Shown here one piece after another: positions 1-8,537 of a stretch of DNA of 64,000 nucleotides. Each line of letters starts with the position of its first letter. Position 1 is the stretch's first letter. A program made the position numbers and the translations under genes. Below the pieces are notes generated by a model that saw only the letters and a list, made by a program, of their open reading frames with translations, was not told the DNA's origin and made no database searches. The stretch is taken from NCBI GenBank assembly GCA_016872155.1, contig VHBB01000001.1, positions 217,007 through 281,006 on the forward strand, written 5' to 3'. The stretch comes from Sphingomonadales bacterium (GTDB lineage: Bacteria; Bacteroidota; Bacteroidia; Chitinophagales; Chitinophagaceae).

Positions 1-131
1 AGCCAAGATCCGGTACCTAAGAAAGCGATCGCAATAAGCAAAAGAAGCAGGGCCCTTATTCGCGAACGAGCCTTAGCAGAAATCTTACCACGGTCTTTCG
101 ATCTTTTTTTATTTCGTGTGGAGCGGGGCAT
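1..131 (-). CDS. N-terminal fragment of a membrane-anchored protein, cut by window edge
   Basis: The reverse strand reads an ATG at 131 and stays open to base 1. The first ~27 residues are very basic (MPRSTRNKKRSKDRG...), followed by a Leu/Ile/Ala-rich segment (RALLLLLIAIAFLGTGSWL) that looks like a single membrane anchor with the positive side in the cytoplasm. It lies 29 nt after the stop of the uvrD/pcrA-like gene on the same strand, so it is probably the last part of that operon seen here. The catalytic part is outside the window, so no function can be assigned. Confidence 0.6.
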   Translation of the reverse strand, partial: MPRSTRNKKRSKDRGKISAKARSRIRALLLLLIAIAFLGTGSW

Positions 132-160
132 AGATTCAAAAAGAAAGATCGCGATGGGTC

Positions 161-2536
161 TTAGTCCACAATGCGAAGGCGGGCATAATTGAGCATGATC
201 TTTTTTTCTCCATTCAGCTCAAACCGAACCGTTGCGACCGGGTTATGTGCCGCTCCCTCTACGCTGATCACATGGCCAAAACCGAATTTGGTATGTTCTA
301 TTCGCTGTCCCACCGCAATTTTCGAAGCATCACTGGGTACAAAATTGGGCGAGGGGGTATGCGCTACCACCTTAGGCGCCGCTTTGGCCGGCGCCACATA
401 CGAGGGCGCTTCTCTTTTTTCTGTCGCTTCGCCAGCCTTATTGCTAGAAGATGACCCGCGCGAAAAATAGCCCGCAGATTGATCGGCTGCGCCAGAGCGT
501 CCATACGAGTTGCCTCTCGAAAAAGGTCCACCGCCCGAAGCGCGTGAAAGGCCGGTTGGGGTTCCTCCTGCATACCGCTTATCGAGGTGCGCCTCTGGAA
601 TTTCATTAATAAAGCGACTGGGTTCGTTTTGTACCAGTTGTCCGAAACGATACCGCGTATTGGCATAGCTAACCCACAAGCGTTCTTTGGCGCGGGTAAT
701 GACCACATAAAAAAGTCTTCGCTCCTCTTCGAGCTCTTCGCGTGTATTAATGGCCATGGCATTCGGGAAAAGCATTTCTTCGAGTCCGGCCGCAAAGACA
801 CAAGAGAATTCAAGCCCCTTGGCCGCATGGATCGTCATTAACTTGACCGTATCGGCGTCGGTGTCCTTTTGATCGGCATCGGTAAGCAATGTGATCTGTT
901 GTAAATAAGCGGCGAGACTCTTATCGACCAGCTCGCCGTCTTCGTTGTCGGGACTCTCTGTCCACTCTTTAATAGAGTTGAGCAATTCCTGAATATTCTC
1001 GTAGCGCTGAATGCCCTCCGTACTCTTGTCGTTGAATAACTCCTTGACCAGGCCGGTTTGTTTTCCTACATAAAACGCCACATCGTAGGCATTCGATTTC
1101 TCGAGCATACTGGCAAAACTCTTGATCATCGTTACAAATTCTTCCAGCACGGTAAGGGTACCTGCCCGAAATCCATAGCTGCGCGCCTCTTGCAAGATGG
1201 TCCACGAAGAACAATCTTTTTCGTTGGCAGCCAGCAGTAGTTTGTCGAGCGAGGTCTTGCCAATGCCACGCGCAGGATAATTGATAACGCGCTTTAGCGC
1301 CTCTTCGTCGTGCGGGTTAACGATTAACCGCAAATAGGCCACCAGGTCCTTTACCTCTTTTCGTTGGTAAAAACTAATCCCCCCATAGATGGTATAGGGA
1401 ATTCCCATGCGACGAAGGGCCTCTTCGAACGCCCGGCTCTGTGCATTGGTGCGGTACAAGATGGCAAAATCGCGATGCGCATAATGGTGCCGCAGCTTAA
1501 GCTCCTGAATAGAATCGGCTACGAATTTTCCTTCGTCGTTATCGGTAAGCGTGCGCACCAATTGAATTTTTTCGCCGGGTGCATTTTCGGTAAACAATAC
1601 TTTTTCGATCTGGCTCTTATTGTTACTGATCACCTGGTTGGCTACGGCCAAGATCTGGCTAGTGCTTCGATAATTTTGTTCGAGCTTGACCACTTTTACC
1701 TGATCGTAATCACGCTGAAACTGCAAGATATTTTCGATCGTAGCCCCGCGAAAACTATAGATACTTTGCGCATCATCGCCCACCACGCAAACATTCTCGT
1801 GCATGGCCCCCAGCAGCTTGATGATCTCGTACTGCGCGGGGTTCGTATCTTGATACTCGTCGATCAGTATATACTTGAACTTTTGCTGGTAGCGAGAAAG
1901 GCACTCAGGGATCGTACTCAGCAGTTGATAGAATTTTAAAAGCAGATCATCAAAATCCATTGCCCCATTACGAAAACAACGCTGTACATAACTTGAATAG
2001 ATCTGGGCGATCGCCGGACGGCCCGAACGCATATCCTCTTGCTGCAAGGCATAATCATTTGCATAGTCGGCGGCACTAATCAATGCATTTTTAGCGGCCG
2101 AGATACGATTATAGACCACGTTGGGTTTATACTGCTTATCGTCGAGATCCAGATCATTGATAACCGCTTTGACCACGCTCTTACTGTCGTCGGTATCATA
2201 GATGGTAAAATGCTTGGGATAGCCAAGTTTCTCGGCCTCGAATCGCAAAATTCTTGCAAACACCGAGTGAAAGGTGCCTATATAAAGATTTCGTGCCTCG
2301 CCATCTCCTAAAATGCGCTCCACTCGTTCTTTCATTTCGCGGGCAGCCTTGTTGGTAAACGTCAACGCTAAAATGTTAAAGGCATCTACCCGGTGGGCCG
2401 CCATCAAATGAATAATGCGGGTAGTAAGCACCTTGGTTTTTCCACTACCGGCTCCGGCTACCACCAATAAGGGTCCATTATGATGAAGTACCGCCTCGCG
2501 CTGTCTTTCGTTTAACCCACTGAGATAATCCTGCAT
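161..2536 (-). CDS. pcrA: UvrD/PcrA-family ATP-dependent DNA helicase
   Basis: Superfamily 1A 3'-5' DNA helicase for repair and replication-fork maintenance. The 791 residues match the family length. Visible motifs in order: Q motif region LNERQREAV near residue 8, Walker A GAGSGKT at 28-34, motif Ia LTFTNKAAREMKER, Walker B/motif II DEYQDTN at 226-232, motif III GDDAQSIYSFRGA near 253, motif IV LEQNYRS near 285, motif V LMTIHAAKGLEF and motif VI RRLFYVVITRA. A Gly/Ser-rich linker then leads to a C-terminal Tudor-like domain (from about 740) typical of PcrA/UvrD. It follows the unknown helical-protein gene by 27 nt and precedes the edge fragment, so it is likely mid-operon. UvrD and PcrA cannot be told apart by motif alone; the Gram-positive name is used only for similarity. 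Confidence 0.95.
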   Translation of the reverse strand: MQDYLSGLNERQREAVLHHNGPLLVVAGAGSGKTKVLTTRIIHLMAAHRVDAFNILALTFTNKAAREMKERVERILGDGEARNLYIGTFHSVFARILRFEAEKLGYPKHFTIYDTDDSKSVVKAVINDLDLDDKQYKPNVVYNRISAAKNALISAADYANDYALQQEDMRSGRPAIAQIYSSYVQRCFRNGAMDFDDLLLKFYQLLSTIPECLSRYQQKFKYILIDEYQDTNPAQYEIIKLLGAMHENVCVVGDDAQSIYSFRGATIENILQFQRDYDQVKVVKLEQNYRSTSQILAVANQVISNNKSQIEKVLFTENAPGEKIQLVRTLTDNDEGKFVADSIQELKLRHHYAHRDFAILYRTNAQSRAFEEALRRMGIPYTIYGGISFYQRKEVKDLVAYLRLIVNPHDEEALKRVINYPARGIGKTSLDKLLLAANEKDCSSWTILQEARSYGFRAGTLTVLEEFVTMIKSFASMLEKSNAYDVAFYVGKQTGLVKELFNDKSTEGIQRYENIQELLNSIKEWTESPDNEDGELVDKSLAAYLQQITLLTDADQKDTDADTVKLMTIHAAKGLEFSCVFAAGLEEMLFPNAMAINTREELEEERRLFYVVITRAKERLWVSYANTRYRFGQLVQNEPSRFINEIPEAHLDKRYAGGTPTGLSRASGGGPFSRGNSYGRSGAADQSAGYFSRGSSSSNKAGEATEKREAPSYVAPAKAAPKVVAHTPSPNFVPSDASKIAVGQRIEHTKFGFGHVISVEGAAHNPVATVRFELNGEKKIMLNYARLRIVD

Positions 2537-2563
2537 GCTTGCAAGTTACAGTGAAAAAGCAGC

Positions 2564-4114
2564 TTAGCGATGACGACTCTGCAGATACTTTTCGCGAATT
2601 ACTTTCTCGAGCGACCGGCCCGATAATTTGGCCTCCAGCCACGAGATCACGTCGAGGTAGGCAAAGGCTCTGGTCTGAAAACGATTTTTTTCGAGATGCT
2701 TGATCTGCTCCAGCAGTTCCGCAAAAGCCGGCACCAGCTGTCTGGGCGAAAGCGTTATGGAACGACGTAAAAAGCGGAGCATAGCCTCTTCGACCACGGT
2801 AAAATTTTGCAGCTTTGACATAAAGCGGTAAACCGACTTGGTCAATGATTCCATCAGCACGTCATTTCCCAACTCGTAGTGAGCGATCAAGTGTAACAAG
2901 CGTGCATAGCATTGTAAGTCGTAGCGCAAATGCGAGGAACTTTGGATGATGGGCTGCAACTGATCGATACAACGGCCAAAGTCGCCGCTGCCAAAGTAAA
3001 GCATGGCAAATTTATAATGAAGTACAAGCCCATGGTGGCTATCGATAAAAAGATCGTATCGGCTTAATTCTTTCTTTAGGTCCGGAATTCGTTTTACGCC
3101 CTCTTTGAACGTACCCAACATAAAGTGCTGGTTGATACGCGCCGTACTCAGGTAAATAAAGCATTGTATCCTAAAGTTATCGTTAGTGCGAATGCGGGCA
3201 AGGGAGGCTACCGATTCGAACAAGCGAAGGGTCTTGTCAAAGCCCCGATGATTGCGCAGATCGAAATGCGCATTAAGCAATTGATGGATCCCTTTGATAT
3301 AATGGCCGGTCTCTACACGTACCATGGCCGGTTGCTGGGTAAAAAGATCGACCCATCGCTGGCTGTAGCGATAGTACTGTAAAAAATCTTGTCGAATAAA
3401 AGCGTACCAGGTAATACTTTGATACAGGTAAAGTCGTTCATAGAATCCCTCCAGTTGCCAGGCATCGGTCGGAAGATTCTCCTGAAAAAATTGCTTGACC
3501 CCCAGCTCATCGGCTTCGTTACGAGCATGGCCGTGCTGTACGAACCAGCTAAAAAGTCGAAGCGATAAGTTAGAGAGACGCCCTACCCGGTCGATATGCA
3601 GATTGGCATTGTTGACCTCAGACGCCAGCGTTTCGGCGCGGTCTTGAACATGGGGGGTAATATGAAGACTTTCAATACGTTTTTCGAGTGATAGTAAGGG
3701 CGGAATAATATTGTACTTGTGCTGAGATCGAGCTGTTTCTTTGGCTTTATCGATGTAACGGAGACTTTGCAAAAACAGTCCCTTCTTGTATAGAATATGG
3801 GCAAAATCGAACAGCTCTGTCAGTTGCAGGTCTACACTGTCCGCACTTTTCAGCAACCGAAGACTCGATAAGATCTCTTTGTACAGGTGATTCTTTAAGT
3901 TCGCGAGTCGGGGTTTGGTAAGACCAGGCAGTTTTTTAAGCAGCGCCTTTTCGTCGTACTCGCCGCTGCGTTCGATCGCATCGAATAGCTTAACGATCTT
4001 AAGGTCGGTCTTTCCTGAATTTCGGGTAATGTAGAGCTTGAAATACCTTTTTTCGGCTTTCTCCAGCGACTTGATCAACAAGAACAGAATATCGGCAGCG
4101 CGGTTGGACATCAT
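2564..4114 (-). CDS. Uncharacterised all-helical protein (516 aa)
   Basis: I do not recognise this protein. It is rich in Leu, Lys, Arg and Tyr with an alpha-helical, TPR-like texture (pairs such as LFDFAHILYKKGLFLQSLRYIDKAKE) and no signal peptide or membrane segment. It starts MMSNRAADILFLLIKSLEKAEKRYFKLY, which suggests a cytoplasmic scaffold or regulator. The reading frame is open upstream to 4219, but I place the start at the double ATG (4114/4111): the extra 35 residues are composition-poor and the DNA encoding them contains a 31-bp palindrome (4126-4156) better explained as a regulatory element. The gene is first in an operon with the UvrD/PcrA-like helicase, 27 nt upstream of it. Function unknown. 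Confidence 0.75.
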   Translation of the reverse strand: MMSNRAADILFLLIKSLEKAEKRYFKLYITRNSGKTDLKIVKLFDAIERSGEYDEKALLKKLPGLTKPRLANLKNHLYKEILSSLRLLKSADSVDLQLTELFDFAHILYKKGLFLQSLRYIDKAKETARSQHKYNIIPPLLSLEKRIESLHITPHVQDRAETLASEVNNANLHIDRVGRLSNLSLRLFSWFVQHGHARNEADELGVKQFFQENLPTDAWQLEGFYERLYLYQSITWYAFIRQDFLQYYRYSQRWVDLFTQQPAMVRVETGHYIKGIHQLLNAHFDLRNHRGFDKTLRLFESVASLARIRTNDNFRIQCFIYLSTARINQHFMLGTFKEGVKRIPDLKKELSRYDLFIDSHHGLVLHYKFAMLYFGSGDFGRCIDQLQPIIQSSSHLRYDLQCYARLLHLIAHYELGNDVLMESLTKSVYRFMSKLQNFTVVEEAMLRFLRRSITLSPRQLVPAFAELLEQIKHLEKNRFQTRAFAYLDVISWLEAKLSGRSLEKVIREKYLQSRHR

Positions 4115-4125
4115 AAATTTATTAT

Positions 4126-4156
4126 GCTGAAACCCTTGTCTGACAAGCGTTTCAGC
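4126..4156 (-). promoter_or_regulatory. 31-bp near-perfect palindrome ahead of the helical-protein gene
   Basis: Arms GCTGAAACCCTTGTC (4126-4140) and GACAAGCGTTTCAGC (4142-4156) are reverse complements with one mismatch and a single central base. It ends 11 nt upstream of the ATG at 4114. As DNA it could be an operator for a dimeric regulator; as RNA it would form a strong hairpin close to the ribosome entry site. It has no T-tract downstream on either strand, so it is not an intrinsic terminator. Confidence 0.6.
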
Positions 4157-4224
4157 GTTTGGGCCTAGTGTTAGCCATGCGATCGATAACAATTTTCTAT
4201 TCGTAGAAACATCGTGCACGCCGC

Positions 4225-4232
4225 TACATTTG
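4225..4232 (+). promoter_or_regulatory. Candidate -7 promoter element (TACATTTG) of the asparaginase leader
   Basis: Exact match to the Bacteroidota sigma-ABfr -7 consensus TAnnTTTG. Transcription would begin near 4238, about 150 nt before the asparaginase start, producing a leader that contains a five-codon reading frame and a terminator-like hairpin. Confidence 0.5.
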
Positions 4233-4280
4233 TACCCTACATCGACAATTTCTCTCGCGTTTTTCGCGCAAGATTTTCAT

Positions 4281-4298
4281 ATGGCAAGCAATCGTTAG
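4281..4298 (+). CDS. Possible leader peptide (MASNR)
   Basis: A short open frame, ATG at 4281 to TAG at 4296-4298, encodes Met-Ala-Ser-Asn-Arg. Its stop codon abuts the terminator-like hairpin at 4300, as in attenuator leaders, and its fourth codon is Asn, the substrate of the downstream enzyme family. There is no visible Shine-Dalgarno sequence, and a five-codon frame can occur by chance, so this is only a suggestion. Confidence 0.2.
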   Translation: MASNR

Positions 4299-4299
4299 A

Positions 4300-4333
4300 G
4301 CCCTTCCGTTTCTACGGAGGGGCCTTTTGTTTT
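4300..4333 (+). terminator. Intrinsic terminator or attenuator upstream of asparaginase
   Basis: Stem GCCCTTCCG (4300-4308) pairs with CGGAGGGGC (4315-4323) through nine pairs, one of them G-U, with a six-base loop; a T-rich run (CCTTTTGTTTT) follows. No plus-strand gene ends upstream, so it either terminates a small RNA of about 95 nt starting near 4238 or attenuates the asparaginase gene at 4391. Confidence 0.6.
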
Positions 4334-4390
4334 ACGAAGGTAAAGATCGTTATTATTGCGTCTGTGCTACCTTCATGTAAATTTTCGAAA

Positions 4391-4879
4391 ATGGCCGTTC
4401 GCATTTTTATTACCGGTGGCACCTTCGATAAGGAGTACAACGAAATTACCGGACAACTTTTTTTTAAGGATACCCATATCAACGATCTGTTAACACTAGG
4501 TCGATGCAAGGTCGATGTAACGGTTCGCACCTTGCTGATGATCGATAGCTTAGAGATGAAAGACCAAGACCGGGCCCTGATCGCTGAGCATTGCAATAGT
4601 TGTGCCGAAGACCAGATCGTCATTACACATGGAACCGATACCATGGCGCAAACCGCTTCGCTCTTGGCCGCACAAGTACCAAACAAAACCATCGTACTAA
4701 CCGGTGCCATGATTCCCATCAAATTCGGCAGCTCAGACGGACTTTTCAATTTAGGAAGTGCCCTGGCCTTTGCACAAACCTTGCCGCCCGGCGTCTATGT
4801 AGCCATGAACGGGCGCTGGTTCGCGGCGAACCGGGTACGCAAGAACAAAGAGACCGGTATGTTCGAAGAGATCGACTAA
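4391..4879 (+). CDS. Single-domain L-asparaginase-like protein
   Basis: The 162 residues correspond to the N-terminal domain of type I/II L-asparaginases, which hydrolyse asparagine to aspartate and ammonia. Visible: the nucleophile loop ITGGTFDK near residues 7-14, the second-threonine motif THGTDTMAQTA near residue 77, and the conserved lysine in MIPIKFGSSDG near residue 108. Full-length enzymes are about 330-350 residues; the C-terminal domain that completes the dimer active site is absent and the gene ends cleanly 10 nt before the convergent OmpA-like gene. An upstream open frame to 4214 is rejected as a start because it crosses the leader hairpin. Short asparaginase-domain proteins occur in Bacteroidota, so this is probably intact rather than truncated, but activity is uncertain. 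Confidence 0.85.
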   Translation: MAVRIFITGGTFDKEYNEITGQLFFKDTHINDLLTLGRCKVDVTVRTLLMIDSLEMKDQDRALIAEHCNSCAEDQIVITHGTDTMAQTASLLAAQVPNKTIVLTGAMIPIKFGSSDGLFNLGSALAFAQTLPPGVYVAMNGRWFAANRVRKNKETGMFEEID

Positions 4880-4889
4880 ACAGCGCTGT

Positions 4890-5777
4890 CTACTGCTTCT
4901 CTAGCAACTTAAAGAATTGATCGAGCTGTGGCAATACCACAATACGGGTACGCCTGTTAGCCGAACGTCCTTCTTTTGTACTATTATCTGCAATGGGGCG
5001 ATATTCTCCACGACCCGCTGCCACCATGCGAGCCGGATCGAGTCCGTACTTGGTTTGCAGCAACCGGACCACGGTGGTAGCACGCATAGCGCTCAGGTCC
5101 CAGTTGTCGGCGATTACACCCGATCCTTTAAAAGCAACTCCATCGGTATGTCCTTCGACCATAAACTCCAGGTCGGGTTGATTTTTGAGTACCGTAGCCA
5201 CCTTGCCGAGCACCTCGCTGGCGCGATCCGTTACATCATAGCTGCCGGTCTTAAATAGCAATTTGTCAGAAATATCTACATAGACCACGCCCTTGTCGAC
5301 TTTAATATTAATATCTCCATCCTCCAGATTACCAATGGCACCCTTTAGGTTGATGACCAATGCCATGTTCAATGAATCCTTATACGACATCTGGCGCTGT
5401 ATGTTCTGAATGTAGGCATCCTTAATGCCCAGGTTATCCATTGACTTCTTGATGCTCTCGGCTTGTTGCGTAGAGATTACCGATAAGCTCTCGAGTTGCT
5501 TGAGGGCTTGGTTGTTATTGTCCTTTAAATACGCGATCTGCTCTTGTAGTTCTTTGATGCGAGCCGTCAATAACGCCTTCTCTCTTTCGAGCGTTTCTTT
5601 TTGTCTCAATAAAATTCCCTTCTCTTCTCCGCACGCATTATTCTCGGTCTCGAGAGTTTTGTAACGATCCTGCAGTTTGGCATAGTCTTGCTGAGAGGTC
5701 TTGAACTTTTTGCTGCTTACACAGGCGCTCAGCGAGAGCAGGGCAATGGCCGGTACTACTAAGAAACGAAAGGGCAT
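4890..5777 (-). CDS. OmpA-family outer-membrane lipoprotein
   Basis: Envelope protein anchoring the outer membrane to peptidoglycan. The start at 5777 gives a lipoprotein signal ending LLSLSAC at Cys19. A coiled coil follows (about residues 25-125, heptad-like KTLETENNACGEEKG / EREKALLTARIKELQEQI), then the OmpA peptidoglycan-binding domain (about 165-285) with GHTDG, the NWDLSAMRA motif, GRGEYRPIADN and the terminal arginine-rich RSANRRTRIVV. A -7 promoter box lies at 5795-5802. The longer open frame to 6218 runs back into the PEPCK gene and is not used. Role in cell shape or envelope integrity is inferred from the family. Confidence 0.92.
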   Translation of the reverse strand: MPFRFLVVPAIALLSLSACVSSKKFKTSQQDYAKLQDRYKTLETENNACGEEKGILLRQKETLEREKALLTARIKELQEQIAYLKDNNNQALKQLESLSVISTQQAESIKKSMDNLGIKDAYIQNIQRQMSYKDSLNMALVINLKGAIGNLEDGDINIKVDKGVVYVDISDKLLFKTGSYDVTDRASEVLGKVATVLKNQPDLEFMVEGHTDGVAFKGSGVIADNWDLSAMRATTVVRLLQTKYGLDPARMVAAGRGEYRPIADNSTKEGRSANRRTRIVVLPQLDQFFKLLEKQ

Positions 5778-5794
5778 AATGGGGTAGATTTTTG

Positions 5795-5802
5795 CAAAGA
5801 TA
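5795..5802 (-). promoter_or_regulatory. -7 promoter element (TATCTTTG) of the OmpA-like gene
   Basis: Exact TAnnTTTG on the minus strand, 17 nt from the lipoprotein start codon. It faces the pckG promoter in the same divergent intergenic region. Confidence 0.65.
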
Positions 5803-5813
5803 AAAAAATCGCA

Positions 5814-5837
5814 GTTCAGCCTACTGAACGATCGTTC
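5814..5837. promoter_or_regulatory. Two overlapping palindromes between ompA-like and pckG genes
   Basis: GTTCAG (5814-5819) and CTGAAC (5824-5829) form a 6-bp inverted repeat with a 4-bp spacer, and GAACGATCGTTC (5826-5837) is a perfect 12-bp palindrome sharing GAAC with it. They sit 18 nt upstream of the pckG -7 box, a normal position for an activator or repressor site. Confidence 0.4.
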
Positions 5838-5854
5838 GTTTAATTTGGATACTA

Positions 5855-5862
5855 TACCTTTG
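5855..5862 (+). promoter_or_regulatory. -7 promoter element (TACCTTTG) of pckG
   Basis: Exact TAnnTTTG 44 nt upstream of the pckG start; predicted 5' untranslated region of about 38 nt. No clear TTTG element is seen at the -33 position. Confidence 0.65.
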
Positions 5863-5906
5863 CGCCTTTCACCGGTCGCGTCGGATCCAGTCACTAAAAC
5901 GTTGCT

Positions 5907-7760
5907 ATGTCTACCCAACAAAGTTTTCTTGTAACAGAAACTGCCAAGGCCCGTACCGAGCTCGATACCTGGGTCAAACAAATGGCCGCCCATTGCGATG
6001 CCAGTGCCGTGCACTGGTGCGATGGCAGCCAAGAGGAGTACGATAATCTTTGTGGCCTGCTCGAAAAAAAGGGCACCTTTATTCGACTCAACCCCGAAAA
6101 AAGACCCAACAGTTTTGCATGCTTTAGTGACCCCAGCGACGTAGCCCGGGTCGAAGACCGCACCTATATCTGCAGTCTTCGCAAAGAAGATGCCGGACCC
6201 ACCAACAACTGGATGCATCCGGTAGAAATGAAGAAAAAGCTCAACGACCTACTGCAAGGCAGTATGAAAGGTCGCACCCTATATGTGATCCCCTTTTGTA
6301 TGGGGCCGGTAGGTTCTCCGTACGCTCGGTATGGTGTGCAACTTACCGATTCGGAATACGCAGTGGTCAATATGCGGATCATGACCCGTATGGGATCGGC
6401 CATTTTGCCGTACCTGCAAAAGAAGAGTTATGTAAAATGCTTACACACCGTAGGCGCCCCGTTGCAAGGCAATAAAAAAGACAGCCTCTGGCCCTGTAAT
6501 CCCGACGTAAAATATATTTCGCATTTTCCAGAAGAGCGACTGATCATTTCGTACGGAAGTGGTTACGGCGGAAACGCCCTGATGGGAAAAAAATGTTTTG
6601 CCCTTCGCATTGCCTCGGTAATGGGAAGAGAAGAGGGATGGCTCGCCGAACACATGCTTATACTCGGCGTCACCTCTCCTGACCAACAAAAAAATTATCT
6701 CGCGGCCGCTTTCCCCAGCGCCTGTGGCAAGACCAATTTTGCCATGCTGATTCCTCCCAAAGAATTCGATGACTGGAAAGTAACTACCGTTGGGGACGAT
6801 ATTGCCTGGATCCACAAAGGCAAAAAAGGTGGATTGCATGCCATCAACCCCGAAGCCGGTTATTTCGGTGTTGCACCCGGTACCAACTACCACACGAACC
6901 CCAATGCGATGGAGACCATCAAGGCCAATACCATTTTTACCAATGTGGCCGTTACACCCGATAAGGATGTATGGTGGGAAGGCCTGACCAAAGAAGCGCC
7001 CGAAGGGCTCACCGATTGGACCGGCAAACCCTGGGATCCGTCAACAGGCAAACCCGCTGCGCATCCCAACTCGCGTTTTTGTGCCCCGGCGGTACAGAAT
7101 CCGGCCATCGATCCAGAATGGGACAATCCCGAGGGAGTTCCTGTTTCCGGATTTATCTTCGGTGGAAGAAGAAGCACCAGTGTTCCATTGGTCTACCAAA
7201 GTTTCAACTGGAATTTCGGCGTCTATCTGGCCACGACCATGGGTAGCGAAATGACCGCGGCCGCTTTTGGAGAAGTAGGAAAAGTAAGAAGGGACCCCTT
7301 TGCCATGCTACCCTTTATGGGCTATCATATTGGGGATTATGTCAACCATTGGTTACAGTTCGGTAGAGATCTACCGAATGCACCCCGCATCTTTAGCGTC
7401 AACTGGTTTAGAAAAGACGAGAACGGACAATTCCTTTGGCCCGGCTATGGTCAAAACATGCGCGTACTCAAATGGATCGTAGGCCGCATTCGCGGACAGG
7501 TTTCTGCCGTAGAAAGTCCGCTCGGATGGCGCCCCCGCTACGGCGATATGGATTGGAGAGGAATGGAAAGCTTTACCAAAGAAGATTTCGACAAGGTCAT
7601 GATTATTGATCGCGAGCAGGGCAAAAAAGAATTACTGGGTCACCAAGAATTATTCGAACAGGTCTACGATAAATTACCCAAAGAATTTTTCTTTATACGA
7701 GAGCTCTTGCTCTCGGCCCTTTGGCGCTCGCCCGAAAAATGGGAACAACAACCCGAATAA
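5907..7760 (+). CDS. pckG: Phosphoenolpyruvate carboxykinase (GTP)
   Basis: Converts oxaloacetate plus GTP to phosphoenolpyruvate, CO2 and GDP, the first committed step of gluconeogenesis. The 617 residues fit the GTP-dependent family (about 600). Visible: the kinase-1a/P-loop [13 protein letters not shown] near residues 270-282, the reactive cysteine within it, the metal-site region TVGDDIAW near 295, the substrate loop [11 protein letters not shown] near 140, and [19 protein letters not shown] near 500, characteristic of this class and absent from ATP-type enzymes. It has its own promoter and possible operator upstream and is monocistronic or leads into cmoA 39 nt later. Confidence 0.97.
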   Translation: MSTQQSFLVTETAKARTELDTWVKQMAAHCDASAVHWCDGSQEEYDNLCGLLEKKGTFIRLNPEKRPNSFACFSDPSDVARVEDRTYICSLRKEDAGPTNNWMHPVEMKKKLNDLLQGSMKGRTLYVIPFCMGPVGSPYARYGVQLTDSEYAVVNMRIMTRMGSAILPYLQKKSYVKCLHTVGAPLQGNKKDSLWPCNPDVKYISHFPEERLIISYGSGYGGNALMGKKCFALRIASVMGREEGWLAEHMLILGVTSPDQQKNYLAAAFPSACGKTNFAMLIPPKEFDDWKVTTVGDDIAWIHKGKKGGLHAINPEAGYFGVAPGTNYHTNPNAMETIKANTIFTNVAVTPDKDVWWEGLTKEAPEGLTDWTGKPWDPSTGKPAAHPNSRFCAPAVQNPAIDPEWDNPEGVPVSGFIFGGRRSTSVPLVYQSFNWNFGVYLATTMGSEMTAAAFGEVGKVRRDPFAMLPFMGYHIGDYVNHWLQFGRDLPNAPRIFSVNWFRKDENGQFLWPGYGQNMRVLKWIVGRIRGQVSAVESPLGWRPRYGDMDWRGMESFTKEDFDKVMIIDREQGKKELLGHQELFEQVYDKLPKEFFFIRELLLSALWRSPEKWEQQPE

Positions 7761-7799
7761 GACTGAACTATTTAGTTACTTTGCCCCTAATTTAATCGT

Positions 7800-8528
7800 A
7801 TGGGCAAAGACCAGGTGTTTCGCGACGAGATCGAAAAAGTAAGCGACTTTAAATTTGGCGCCAATGTGGCCAGTGTGTTCGACGATATGGTCAACCGCTC
7901 GGTTCCCTTCTACGGAGAGATTCAGCGCATGATGGCCGAACTGGCCGCCGACCATGCGCGCGAAGGAAGTTTTGTGTACGACCTGGGATGTTCTACCGGC
8001 ACCACCATGATCGGCATGGATACCCTCGTCGAAAAATCCATTCGTTTTATTGGCCTTGATGATTCGCAAGAAATGCTCGACAAGTGCAACGCCAAATTCG
8101 AAGAGATAAAATTTGCAAGACCCTTCGAATTGCGTTGTGTCGATCTAAGCGAGGGCGTCGAGATCCATAATGCGTCGGTAGTCGTACTTTGTCTTACGCT
8201 GCAATTCGTGCGCCCCATTTACCGCGAAAAACTAATTCAGGATATCTGTAAAGGGCTTAATCCGGGCGGCGTATTGATCTTGGTCGAGAAGATCCTGGCC
8301 GAAGAAAGCAACTTTAACCGTGACTTTATTAACTATTACTACAACTACAAAAGACGAAACCAGTACAGCGAACTCGAGATCTCACAAAAAAGAGAAGCCC
8401 TCGAAAATGTACTCGTGCCCTATAAATTAAGCGAGAACGTATCGCTGCTGCGCGACCAGGGATTTGCCTCTTGCGAGGTATTTTTTAAATGGTACAATTT
8501 TGTCGGCCTGGTGGCTGTCAAAAAATAA
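7800..8528 (+). CDS. cmoA: Carboxy-S-adenosyl-L-methionine synthase CmoA
   Basis: Makes carboxy-SAM from SAM and prephenate; CmoB then uses it to form 5-oxyacetyluridine at tRNA wobble position 34. At 242 residues it matches the family. Class I methyltransferase fold: motif I VYDLGCSTGTT near 60, GLDDSQEML near 85, LTLQFV near 130, GLNPGGVLIL near 152, and the CmoA signature YSELEISQKREALENV near 190. An imperfect promoter-like TTACTTTG lies about 20 nt before the start. CmoB is not encoded in this window; the next gene is a different type of methyltransferase. Confidence 0.94.
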   Translation: MGKDQVFRDEIEKVSDFKFGANVASVFDDMVNRSVPFYGEIQRMMAELAADHAREGSFVYDLGCSTGTTMIGMDTLVEKSIRFIGLDDSQEMLDKCNAKFEEIKFARPFELRCVDLSEGVEIHNASVVVLCLTLQFVRPIYREKLIQDICKGLNPGGVLILVEKILAEESNFNRDFINYYYNYKRRNQYSELEISQKREALENVLVPYKLSENVSLLRDQGFASCEVFFKWYNFVGLVAVKK

Positions 8529-8537
8529 TCTGTGGTT

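Noticed and set aside
1364-1939. Plus-strand 191-codon ORF
   Set aside because: Lies wholly inside the uvrD/pcrA-like gene on the other strand and resembles no family.
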